Notes under the pieces: generated by a model
Told to the model about the DNA's origin: nothing
What the model saw: only the letters and a program-made list of their open reading frames with translations
The model's database searches: none
Made by a program: the position numbers and the translations under genes
Assembly (NCBI GenBank): GCA_036635475.1
Contig: JAVWQH010000048.1
Coordinates: 1 to 10,851 of the forward strand
Origin: JAHHUA01 sp036635475
Lineage (GTDB): Bacteria > Bacillota > Clostridia > Oscillospirales > Ruminococcaceae
Reading direction: 5' to 3'
Length of the DNA: 10,851 nt
Shown here: positions 6,218-10,851 of the stretch, piece by piece
How positions within the stretch are numbered: the stretch's first letter is position 1
Layout: every line of letters begins with the position of its first letter

Positions 6218-6733
6218 TTATGCTCCTTGAAGTACCTTTGTTTTTTTAAGTAAAAGAATGATTGCAGGGATTAGTACAAGTTGAATAACAATGCCAGGAA
6301 GAGCTGTTACGAAAGCACCTGTAAGGAATGCAGGGATACCAAAAGGTTTACTTACAATGCCCATACAAATTGCTTGTGCAATACCCAAAACAACACGTCC
6401 GCCCAACATTGCAGTTATCAAAGAAACGAAAACATTGGTTTTTTTGAACATAAAGCCGATAATTACGCCATAAGCGATAAGTTCACAAGCCATATATGTT
6501 GCAACAGGGAAAAGTGGAGGCATACCTGTTAGAAGTCCGCAAAGAAGAGGAACAAGCAATCCGCAAAGTCCGCCAAGAGTTGGGCCGCAGATTATTCCGC
6601 ACAATAGAACCGGAATGTGCATTGGCAAAAAGACTGAGCCTGACATTCCAACAAGGTGGAATAGTTGTGGGATTGCAATTCCAAGTGCAGTCAAAAGACC
6701 GGCGATTACAAGGTTTTTAGTTTTTGTATTCAT
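6218..6733 (-). CDS. ECF transporter S component, substrate unknown
   Basis: The 171-residue protein has about six membrane helices and the features of ECF-type substrate-binding subunits (PF12822-like). The first helix has small residues (AGLLTALGIAIP) that usually pack against the shared EcfT subunit. It is followed by FLPMHIPVLLCGIICGP, a Gly/Leu-rich loop (GGLCGLLVPLLCGLLTGMPP) and CELIAYGVIIGFMFKK. ATG 6733 has GAGGAG 7 nt before it; a longer frame upstream runs into the leader structure and is rejected. No EcfA or EcfT gene is nearby, so it must share the cell's common energising module. It has its own promoter inside the end of the DUF3842 gene and a leader of about 135 nt. The coupled kinase gene downstream hints at a phosphorylatable substrate (nucleoside or vitamin). 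Confidence 0.83.
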   Translation of the reverse strand: MNTKTKNLVIAGLLTALGIAIPQLFHLVGMSGSVFLPMHIPVLLCGIICGPTLGGLCGLLVPLLCGLLTGMPPLFPVATYMACELIAYGVIIGFMFKKTNVFVSLITAMLGGRVVLGIAQAICMGIVSKPFGIPAFLTGAFVTALPGIVIQLVLIPAIILLLKKTKVLQGA

Positions 6734-6753
6734 AAAATTTCTCCTCAAAAAAC

Positions 6754-6819
6754 AATACCACAAAAAGACGCTCAATCAATGGGCGGTGCTCCTTCATGGG
6801 GCAACAATTTTGTGGTATT
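6754..6819. repeat. Three-way-junction inverted repeat in the S-component leader
   Basis: A perfect 12-bp outer stem, AATACCACAAAA (6754-6765) / TTTTGTGGTATT (6808-6819), encloses two further hairpins: CGCTCA (6769-6774) / TGGGCG (6780-6785) and TGCTCC (6787-6792) / GGGGCA (6798-6803), each with a 5-nt loop. On the + strand the single imperfect pair of each inner stem is a G-U wobble; on the - strand the same positions are A-C mismatches. On the - strand the element lies between the promoter and the ribosome binding site, and its end is followed by TTGTTTTTT. It could be a riboswitch or attenuator, an antisense RNA on the + strand, or a small mobile element with terminal inverted repeats. No known riboswitch class is recognised. 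Confidence 0.55.
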
Positions 6820-6843
6820 AATATTGTATTTGTTAAAAATAGA

Positions 6844-6860
6844 ATGCCTTCATAGCATTT
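6844..6860. repeat. Second small hairpin sharing the CCTTCAT loop
   Basis: AATGC/GCATT arms enclose a loop containing CCTTCAT at 6847-6853. The same heptamer is at 6791-6797 in an inner hairpin of the larger element. On the - strand both hairpins display ATGAAGG. Arms are about 5 bp, so alone it is weak. Confidence 0.35.
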
Positions 6861-6876
6861 ATAAACTTACGTTATG

Positions 6877-6905
6877 ATTTTAGCATATTATGAACAAAAC
6901 GTCAA
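6877..6905 (-). promoter_or_regulatory. Strong promoter of the S-component / kinase operon
   Basis: Read on the - strand: TTGACG (6905-6900), a 17-nt spacer, then TAAAAT (6882-6877) preceded by TGC, an extended -10. The -35 begins directly after the DUF3842 stop codon. Transcription should start near 6870, leaving a leader of about 135 nt before ATG 6733. Confidence 0.75.
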
Positions 6906-7328
6906 TTAATTTTCACCATTATGGGATATTATGTCAAAAATGTAGGAAACAGCATCGTCAATATAAGTTTGCATTGGTTTGTCAAGGGAGCTGACTACGA
7001 AAATATTAGATTTTGAAATAGGGATAAGGACTTTTTTTGCCTTGCTTTGGGAAACAGCCAATGCCATATTAGGACTAATTTCACCATACATAGAATTAGC
7101 GGAAATAATTCCGATTGGCCCAACGATAAAATCTGCGTCCTTACAATTATATATGACAGGATTTTCACCTGTTGCAACAGCGGTAGCGCCTGCTTTTAAC
7201 ATAGCACTTGAAGCGATTGAGTTTGTTCCAACGGCAACAAGTTCGATATTACCTTGCCTTTTCAAGAGTTGTTCGATTATATTTTTGCCAACTCCGCCAC
7301 CTTGTCCGTCTATAATAAGTATTTTCAA
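6906..7328 (-). CDS. DUF3842 family protein
   Basis: The 140-residue soluble protein begins with a glycine-rich Rossmann-like turn (KILIIDGQGGGVGK, residues 2-15). It continues with AVGTNSIASSAMLKAGA, ATGENPVIYNCKDADFIVGP and a C-terminal helix (YIDDAVSYIFDII). I recognise this as the DUF3842 family, common in Clostridia and without an established function. The GGGVGK turn suggests nucleotide binding, but it is not a standard Walker A. The start is TTG 7328, with AGGAG 8 nt upstream; no ATG fits. Downstream on the same strand lie the S component and kinase. Those genes have their own promoter, so DUF3842 is a neighbour and may be partly co-transcribed. Confidence 0.78.
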   Translation of the reverse strand: MKILIIDGQGGGVGKNIIEQLLKRQGNIELVAVGTNSIASSAMLKAGATAVATGENPVIYNCKDADFIVGPIGIISANSMYGEISPNMALAVSQSKAKKVLIPISKSNIFVVSSLDKPMQTYIDDAVSYIFDIISHNGEN

Positions 7329-7363
7329 TGAAAATTCTCCTAACTAAAAGAAATTATAAGTAC

Positions 7364-7372
7364 ATTTTAGCA
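7364..7372 (-). promoter_or_regulatory. Candidate extended -10 promoter of the DUF3842 gene
   Basis: Read on the - strand, ATGCTAAAAT gives an extended -10 (TGC-TAAAAT), the same ten bases as at the S-component promoter. The -35 region (TATGAA, 7392-7387) is poor. Transcription would begin about 30 nt before the TTG start. Confidence 0.45.
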
Positions 7373-7414
7373 TATATGACATTAATTTCATATAGTTTTT
7401 GAGTATTTATTTAA

Positions 7415-7442
7415 TTGAATAATCAGCTGAAAGTGATATAAT
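7415..7442 (+). promoter_or_regulatory. Promoter of the MNT-HEPN pair
   Basis: TTGAAT (7415-7420), a 16-nt spacer and TATAAT (7437-7442) lie about 40 nt before the first gene of the pair. The sequence is divergent from the DUF3842 promoter. Confidence 0.65.
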
Positions 7443-7481
7443 GTTTATAGAGATGAAATGCTTTAAAAGGAGGAATAATGT

Positions 7482-7778
7482 ATGGACGAATATATTAATT
7501 CAGTTGTTGAACAGATAGTCGACGTTGTGGAAGTTGATAAGATTATCCTGTTTTCAAAAAAGCAAGATCTTGAAGGCAAATTATCCTCATTCAAAATTTG
7601 CGTAATAATCAAAAAAGAAACTAAAACCGAAAGTGAAAAAGAAATATACATTAATGTTGACTGCGAGATACCTTTTGATGTTGTTGTTTATACATCAAAT
7701 GAATGGAATAAACTCGTAAATGAAAAAGGCTCTTTTGGGAATAAAGTTAATCGGACTGGAAGTGTAATTTATGGGTAG
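7482..7778 (+). CDS. Minimal nucleotidyltransferase-like protein, degenerate active site
   Basis: The 98-residue protein has the fold pattern of minimal nucleotidyltransferases (MNT): helix, strand KIILFSKK, strand FKICVIIKKE, then PFDVVVYTSNEWNKL and a C-terminal GSVIYG. The catalytic signature is missing: where MNT proteins have LFGSRARG and SDIDL, this one has LFSKKQDLEG and SSFKICV. So the glycine-serine turn and both metal-binding aspartates of that motif are absent. ATG 7482 has AAGGAGG 8 nt before it. The stop overlaps the HEPN gene start by 8 bp. In MNT-HEPN systems the MNT is the antitoxin and adds AMP to the HEPN toxin. Without the catalytic residues this one could act only by binding, or have another role. 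The family assignment rests on pattern and partner. Confidence 0.68.
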   Translation: MDEYINSVVEQIVDVVEVDKIILFSKKQDLEGKLSSFKICVIIKKETKTESEKEIYINVDCEIPFDVVVYTSNEWNKLVNEKGSFGNKVNRTGSVIYG

Positions 7779-8226
7779 GCGTTTTAGCAATAACAAGCAT
7801 GATAGCAAGAAATACTATGAATGGCTTGATAAAGCCAGTGAGGATATGATTTGTGCCCAGACCCTTATTGGCGATGAAAGATGCTATGATGCCACTGCTT
7901 TTCATTGTCAACAAGCAATTGAAAAAGCATTGAAAGCCTATCTTCTTTTAAAAACCGATAAATTATACGATGGTCACAACCTTTCTTGGCTATGCAAAAA
8001 AGCTATAACTCTTGATAACTTTTTCTATGAATGGCTTGATGAATGTGTTGTTCTCAATAGATGCTATATTGAAACTCGCTATCCCACTGATATTCCCCGA
8101 GAATTTGGACATAAACAACTGAAAATTGCATATAAAATGGCTCAGGATATGTTTGTTTTTATTTGCGAGGAAATGGACAGCGAACTGGACGCAAAAAACT
8201 GGTTGGGATATGAAGTTGATGTTTAA
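7771..8226 (+). CDS. HEPN domain protein paired with the MNT-like gene
   Basis: The 151-residue, all-helical protein has the HEPN core of the COG2250/PF05168 type: WLDKASEDMICAQTLI (18-33), the conserved AFHCQQAIEKALKAYLL (43-59), DGHNLSWLCKKA (67-78) and ETRYPTD (101-107). The canonical RNase motif RX4-6H is not seen in the expected C-terminal helices; the region reads RYPTDIPREFGH instead. HEPN proteins of this class act as RNases in toxin-antitoxin and defence systems or as non-catalytic partners. ATG 7771 overlaps the upstream gene by 8 bp, so the two are made together and probably form a complex. An RNase toxin role cannot be supported from motifs here. Confidence 0.78.
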   Translation: MGRRFSNNKHDSKKYYEWLDKASEDMICAQTLIGDERCYDATAFHCQQAIEKALKAYLLLKTDKLYDGHNLSWLCKKAITLDNFFYEWLDECVVLNRCYIETRYPTDIPREFGHKQLKIAYKMAQDMFVFICEEMDSELDAKNWLGYEVDV

Positions 8227-8277
8227 AATCCAATCCCATTATAAGCGGTAATTCAAAGAAATATCTAATAAAACCCA

Positions 8278-8311
8278 CCCCCTTAAAAAAATATTTTTAG
8301 GGGGAATTTTA
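8278..8311 (+). terminator. Probable terminator of the MNT-HEPN pair
   Basis: CCCCCT (8278-8283) / AGGGGG (8299-8304), with A-run/T-run bases that extend the pairing inside, is followed by AATTTTA. The T tail is short, so it is less certain than the others. Confidence 0.55.
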
Positions 8312-8403
8312 ATGTAAATCTTGTGAAATTGCACATAAGATAACGAGTGAGAAACCGCATAATAACAAATATCATAAAAATGAGCGAATGCCTATTAAAT
8401 ATC
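8312..8403. other. Gene-free stretch before the rpmG promoter
   Basis: I see no gene, clear promoter or notable inverted repeat here. Together with the terminator before it and the leader after it, this makes up the 305-bp gap between the HEPN gene and rpmG. Confidence 0.5.
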
Positions 8404-8432
8404 TTGACTAGATAGCGATATTGTGATATATT
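8404..8432 (+). promoter_or_regulatory. Main promoter of the rpmG-secE-nusG-rplK-rplA operon
   Basis: TTGACT (8404-8409), a 17-nt spacer and TATATT (8427-8432) form a near-consensus housekeeping promoter. Transcription should start near 8439, giving a leader of about 93 nt before rpmG. Confidence 0.8.
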
Positions 8433-8438
8433 TGTTAT

Positions 8439-8488
8439 ACCTCTAAAAGGGTTATTTTTTTATGTCCAAAAATTCAGAGGTCCCCTTT
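8439..8488 (+). promoter_or_regulatory. Leader with pseudoknot-type pairing
   Basis: Two complementary pairs interleave: ACCTCT (8439-8444) with AGAGGT (8476-8481), and AAAGGG (8446-8451) with CCCTTT (8483-8488). The order A-B-A'-B' is that of a pseudoknot with two 6-bp helices, each separated from its neighbour by one base. It begins where the transcript should begin. No known leader family is recognised; coincidence is possible. Confidence 0.4.
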
Positions 8489-8531
8489 ACGCGAGGGAGG
8501 CAAAAAAATCCGTCAATCAGGAGGTGCCGAA

Positions 8532-8681
8532 ATGAGGGTTAAAATCACATTGGCTTGTACTGAATGCAAGCAACGTAACTACAACACAAAGAAAAGCAAG
8601 AAGAATGATCCTGACAGGCTTGAAATGAACAAATATTGCAAATTCTGCAGGAAGCATACTCTTCACAGAGAGTCCAAGTAA
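8532..8681 (+). CDS. rpmG: Ribosomal protein L33
   Basis: The 49-residue basic protein reads MRVKITLACTECKQRNYNT at its start and ends KYCKFCRKHTLHRESK. The two cysteine pairs, C9/C12 and C36/C39, form a zinc ribbon, so this is the zinc-containing form of L33 of the large ribosomal subunit. ATG 8532 has AGGAGGTG (8519-8526) about 6 nt upstream. It is the first gene of the operon, ahead of secE and nusG, which is the usual order in Clostridia and Bacilli. Confidence 0.97.
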   Translation: MRVKITLACTECKQRNYNTKKSKKNDPDRLEMNKYCKFCRKHTLHRESK

Positions 8682-8701
8682 GTCGAAAGGTGGGGGATAT
8701 A

Positions 8702-8929
8702 ATGTCAACTGCTAAAGAAGGCAACAAAGGCCCCAGTATCACTTCTAGGATTGCCCGTTTCTTCAAAGATTTGAGGGGCGAAACAAAAAAAGTAGTATGG
8801 CCCGACAAAAAGCAAGTTATCAACAATACATGGATCGTTATTGTAATGGTTTGTATTGCCGGTGTTGCTGTTGGTGGAGTAGATATATTGTTGTCTACTA
8901 TTGTTCAACTACTCTTTAAAGGCGCTTAA
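8702..8929 (+). CDS. secE: Preprotein translocase subunit SecE
   Basis: The 75-residue protein is the single-helix SecE that clamps SecY in the protein-export channel. It has a soluble N-terminal tail, the conserved amphipathic segment FFKDLRGETKKVVWP (20-34), and one membrane helix at about 43-70. ATG 8702 has GGTGGGGG 5 nt upstream; the frame is open further upstream only as an overlap with rpmG. It lies 20 bp after rpmG and 28 bp before nusG, the standard bacterial arrangement. Confidence 0.96.
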   Translation: MSTAKEGNKGPSITSRIARFFKDLRGETKKVVWPDKKQVINNTWIVIVMVCIAGVAVGGVDILLSTIVQLLFKGA

Positions 8930-8957
8930 CAAAATCTAAAGCGCGGAGGTTTTAAAG

Positions 8958-9479
8958 ATGTCTGATACTGCAAAATGGTATGTCATTCACACTTATTCCG
9001 GTTACGAGAATAAGGTGGCGACAAGCATTGAAAATGCGGTGGAAAACCGCAAGCTGCACGACCTTTTCAGCGAAATTAAAGTTCCGACTGAAATGGTTAC
9101 CGAATACAAGGACAACAAAAAAAAAGAAGTGGAACGAAAAATATTCCCTGGATATGTGCTTGTTAAGATGATTATGACTGATGATTCATGGTATGTTGTT
9201 CGCAATATACGTGGTGTCACAGGGTTTGTTGGCCCAGGTTCAAAACCTGTTCCTCTTACGGACGAAGAAGTCGACCGTTTGGGTGTTGAGGTTAAAAATA
9301 TTGAGGTCAACTACGAAGTCGGTTGCTCCGTTAAGGTCACCGATGGTTATCTTGAAGGCTTTATCGGTACAGTTGATAAGATCGATAAAGAACAACAAAT
9401 TGTCAGCGTAACTGTATCAATGATGGGTAAAGACGTTCCTGTTGAACTTGGTTTACATCAAGTTCAGGTACTCGACTAG
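8958..9479 (+). CDS. nusG: Transcription termination/antitermination factor NusG
   Basis: The 173-residue protein has the NGN domain (KWYVIHTYSGYENKVA at residues 6-21, FPGYVLVKM at 63-71, VRNIRGVTGFVGPGSKPVPLT at 81-101) and a C-terminal KOW domain (VGCSVKVTDGYLEGFIGTV, 121-139). NusG binds RNA polymerase, controls pausing and links transcription to Rho or to ribosomes. ATG 8958 has GGAGGT 7 nt upstream. Length and motifs are normal. Confidence 0.97.
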   Translation: MSDTAKWYVIHTYSGYENKVATSIENAVENRKLHDLFSEIKVPTEMVTEYKDNKKKEVERKIFPGYVLVKMIMTDDSWYVVRNIRGVTGFVGPGSKPVPLTDEEVDRLGVEVKNIEVNYEVGCSVKVTDGYLEGFIGTVDKIDKEQQIVSVTVSMMGKDVPVELGLHQVQVLD

Positions 9480-9493
9480 ACTTTTTAAGAGGT

Positions 9494-9546
9494 AGACGTT
9501 TAAAAGCGTCTTGAAAGTAGGTTAAATCGATAAAGGTATTTAACCT
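9494..9546 (+). promoter_or_regulatory. Tandem hairpins between nusG and rplK
   Basis: AGACG (9494-9498) / CGTCT (9507-9511) and AGGTTAAAT (9519-9527) / ATTTAACCT (9538-9546) form two consecutive hairpins directly before the L1-type motif. Neither is followed by a T run, so they are probably not terminators; RNA processing or regulatory folding is possible. No convincing promoter is visible in the gap. Confidence 0.5.
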
Positions 9547-9585
9547 GTGGGAGGGAAGCTTTTATGCTCCCCGCAAATTTACCAC
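9547..9585 (+). promoter_or_regulatory. L1 binding motif upstream of rplK
   Basis: GTGG (9547-9550) pairs with CCAC (9582-9585) around an internal loop. Inside, GGG (9553-9555) pairs with CCC (9569-9571) and AGC (9557-9559) with GCT (9566-9568). Short stems flanking an asymmetric loop, just before the ribosome binding site, match the L1-binding mRNA site that mimics the 23S rRNA target. L1 binding would block translation of L11 and L1 when L1 is in excess. Confidence 0.72.
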
Positions 9586-9605
9586 TATTATGGAGGTGCA
9601 AACAC

Positions 9606-10031
9606 ATGGCTCAAAAGGTTGTTGGCTTTATTAAGCTACAAATCCCTGCCGGAAAGGCTACACCGGCTCCACCAGTTGGACCAGCTCTTGGTCAGCATGG
9701 TGTTAATATCATGGCATTCACTAAGGAATTTAACGAGCGTACAAAAAATGATGTTGGTATGGTTATACCTGTTGTTATCACAGTTTACGCTGACCGTTCC
9801 TTCTCTTTTGTAACAAAAACTCCACCTGCTGCAATTCTTATTAAGAAGGCTGCTGGTTTGGACAAGGCATCTGGTGTGCCAAATAAAACAAAAGTTGGAA
9901 AGATCACTAGGGAGCAGATCAGAAAAATTGCTGAAACAAAAATGCCTGACCTCAACGCAGCAAATATTGAAGCAGCTATGAGTATGATCAAAGGTTCTGC
10001 ACGTAGTATGGGTATTGAAGCAGAAGACTAA
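9606..10031 (+). CDS. rplK: Ribosomal protein L11
   Basis: The 141-residue protein has the L11 N-terminal domain (KVVGFIKLQIPAGKATPAPP, then GPALGQHGVNIM with the conserved prolines) and the RNA-binding C-terminal domain (GVPNKTKVGKITREQIRKIAE). It binds the GTPase-associated region of 23S rRNA. ATG 9606 has GGAGGTG 7 nt upstream. An upstream in-frame ATG at 9564 lies inside the L1-type leader motif and would add 14 residues foreign to L11, so it is rejected. Confidence 0.97.
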   Translation: MAQKVVGFIKLQIPAGKATPAPPVGPALGQHGVNIMAFTKEFNERTKNDVGMVIPVVITVYADRSFSFVTKTPPAAILIKKAAGLDKASGVPNKTKVGKITREQIRKIAETKMPDLNAANIEAAMSMIKGSARSMGIEAED

Positions 10032-10041
10032 TGCTGCCCAG

Positions 10042-10073
10042 GTGGGAGGAAAAAGTAAATCCGTAATTACCAC
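10042..10073 (+). promoter_or_regulatory. Second L1 binding motif, upstream of rplA
   Basis: GTGG (10042-10045) pairs with CCAC (10070-10073) around an internal stem GGA (10048-10050) / TCC (10060-10062). The order GTGGGAGG ... CCG ... TTACCAC is the same as in the motif before rplK, and it too ends just before an AGGAGG. It probably lets L1 repress its own translation directly. Confidence 0.68.
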
Positions 10074-10087
10074 TAGGAGGAGAAATT

Positions 10088-10786
10088 ATGAAACACGGAA
10101 AACATTATGTTGATAGCGTTAAGTTATTTGATAACGCTCAACTATTTGATTCTGCAGAGGCTCTTGACCTTTGCGTTAAAACAGCAAAAGCAAAGTTTGA
10201 CGAAACTGTTGAAGTTCATATAAGACTCGGTGTTGACTCACGTCATGCTGACCAACAAGTTAGAGGCGCTGTTGTTTTGCCAAACGGTACAGGTAAAACT
10301 GTTCGTGCAGTTGTTATTTGTAAAGAAGACAAGCAAGAAGCTGCTAAGGCTGCTGGTGCTGACTATGTTGGTGCTGAAGCTCTTATTCAAAAAATCCAAA
10401 CAGAAAACTGGATGGACTTCGACGTTCTTATTGCAAGCCCTGATATGATGGGACTTGTTGGACGTATCGGTAAAATCCTCGGCCCACGTGGATTGATGCC
10501 AAGCCCTAAGGCAGGTACAGTTACTCCTGACGTTGCTCGTGCTGTTGCAGAAGCAAAAGCAGGTAAAATCGAATACCGTCTTGATAAGACAAACATCATT
10601 CACTGTCCAATTGGAAAAGCTTCCTTTGGAACAGAGAAGTTGCAGGAAAACTTTAACACATTGATGAATGCAGTTTTGAAAGCTAAGCCTTCAGCTGCAA
10701 AAGGTCAATATATCAAGTCATGCGTTGTTGCTTCAACAATGGGACCTGGTCTAAAGATGAACCCTGCAAAATTTATTGGCGCATAG
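10088..10786 (+). CDS. rplA: Ribosomal protein L1
   Basis: The 232-residue protein is a complete L1: an N-terminal KHYVDSVKLFD, EVHIRLGVDSRHADQQVRGAVVLPNGTGK (about 42-70), the hallmark GPRGLMPSPKAGTVTPDV (about 133-150), and ending STMGPGLKMNPAKFIGA. It binds the L1 stalk of 23S rRNA and is usually a translational repressor of its own operon. ATG 10088 has AGGAGG (10075-10080) 7 nt upstream. It is the last gene before a terminator. Confidence 0.97.
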   Translation: MKHGKHYVDSVKLFDNAQLFDSAEALDLCVKTAKAKFDETVEVHIRLGVDSRHADQQVRGAVVLPNGTGKTVRAVVICKEDKQEAAKAAGADYVGAEALIQKIQTENWMDFDVLIASPDMMGLVGRIGKILGPRGLMPSPKAGTVTPDVARAVAEAKAGKIEYRLDKTNIIHCPIGKASFGTEKLQENFNTLMNAVLKAKPSAAKGQYIKSCVVASTMGPGLKMNPAKFIGA

Positions 10787-10799
10787 TTTTTAATATGAT

Positions 10800-10838
10800 A
10801 ACTGCTGTGTTGAGCGAAAGTTCAATACAGCAGTTTTT
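10800..10838 (+). terminator. Strong terminator after rplA
   Basis: AACTGCTGT (10800-10808) / ACAGCAGTT (10827-10835), extended inside by a G-T pair and TTGA/TCAA, makes a 14-bp stem followed by TTTTT (10834-10838). In many bacteria rplJ-rplL comes next behind its own leader, so this could be full termination or an attenuator in the rplA-rplJ gap. Confidence 0.85.
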
Positions 10839-10851
10839 GCTTTTTGCAAAT

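Noticed and set aside
6735..6870. Known riboswitch (TPP, FMN, THF, preQ1 or cobalamin class)
   Set aside because: None of the conserved core sequences of these classes that I know is present; kept as an unclassified structure.
6281..6877. Several + strand open frames opposite the S-component gene
   Set aside because: They are antisense shadows of a clear membrane protein gene and its leader.
8439..8461. Attenuator: ACCT/GGGT hairpin followed by a T run in the rpmG leader
   Set aside because: The stem has only about 4 bp and lies in the first nucleotides of the transcript, too short and too early for intrinsic termination.
9564..9605. Upstream ATG for rplK
   Set aside because: It lies inside the L1-type leader structure and adds residues absent from L11 proteins.
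1..10851. CRISPR array, insertion sequence or rRNA
   Set aside because: No regularly spaced repeats, transposase-like protein or rRNA-like sequence was seen on either strand.

Overview
The window is from a low-GC Gram-positive bacterium, most likely a gut-type Clostridia (Oscillospiraceae/Ruminococcaceae-like). This is inferred from AT-rich intergenic DNA, strong AGGAGG-type ribosome binding sites, many hairpin-plus-T-run terminators, the rpmG-secE-nusG-rplK-rplA order, a DUF3842 protein, and an ECF sigma factor paired with a single-pass membrane anti-sigma candidate. Genus is not determinable by eye.

Left edge (1-260): the 3' half of a tRNA, from the anticodon loop (CCU, Arg) through the encoded CCA. 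The 5' half is not in front of it, which is the expected scar of an element integrated into tRNA-Arg(CCU) and lying to the left. Its terminator follows, then an orphan terminator with no gene in front of it. Region 341-1526: an ECF sigma factor overlapping a membrane protein that is probably its anti-sigma factor, with a terminator. Region 1527-1815 is a gene-free regulatory stretch with an extended -10 promoter between inverted repeats and a perfect 17-bp palindrome.

Region 1816-5160: a co-directional run of a Nudix hydrolase (Ap4A-hydrolase-like), a KtrB/TrkH potassium channel subunit without a KtrA partner, and a FetA/FetB-type (YbbL/YbbM) ABC pair, closed by a bidirectional terminator. 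On the opposite strand (7328 to 5158) are DUF3842, an ECF-transporter S component with its own strong promoter and a structured leader of about 135 nt, and a two-domain P-loop nucleoside-kinase-like protein. The last two genes are 4 nt apart and look like an uptake-and-phosphorylate salvage pair of unknown substrate.

Region 7482-8226 holds an overlapping minimal-nucleotidyltransferase-like / HEPN pair. Both lack the standard catalytic motifs, so it resembles a MNT-HEPN toxin-antitoxin locus but may be a non-catalytic version.

Region 8404-10838: a core housekeeping operon, rpmG (L33), secE, nusG, rplK (L11), rplA (L1). It has a strong promoter, a 5' leader with pseudoknot potential, two separate L1-type RNA binding motifs (before rplK and before rplA), and a strong terminator after rplA.

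The parts most worth a second look are the three-way-junction element in the S-component leader, the degenerate MNT/HEPN pair, the tRNA scar, the orphan terminator, and the unexplained N-terminal domain of the kinase.
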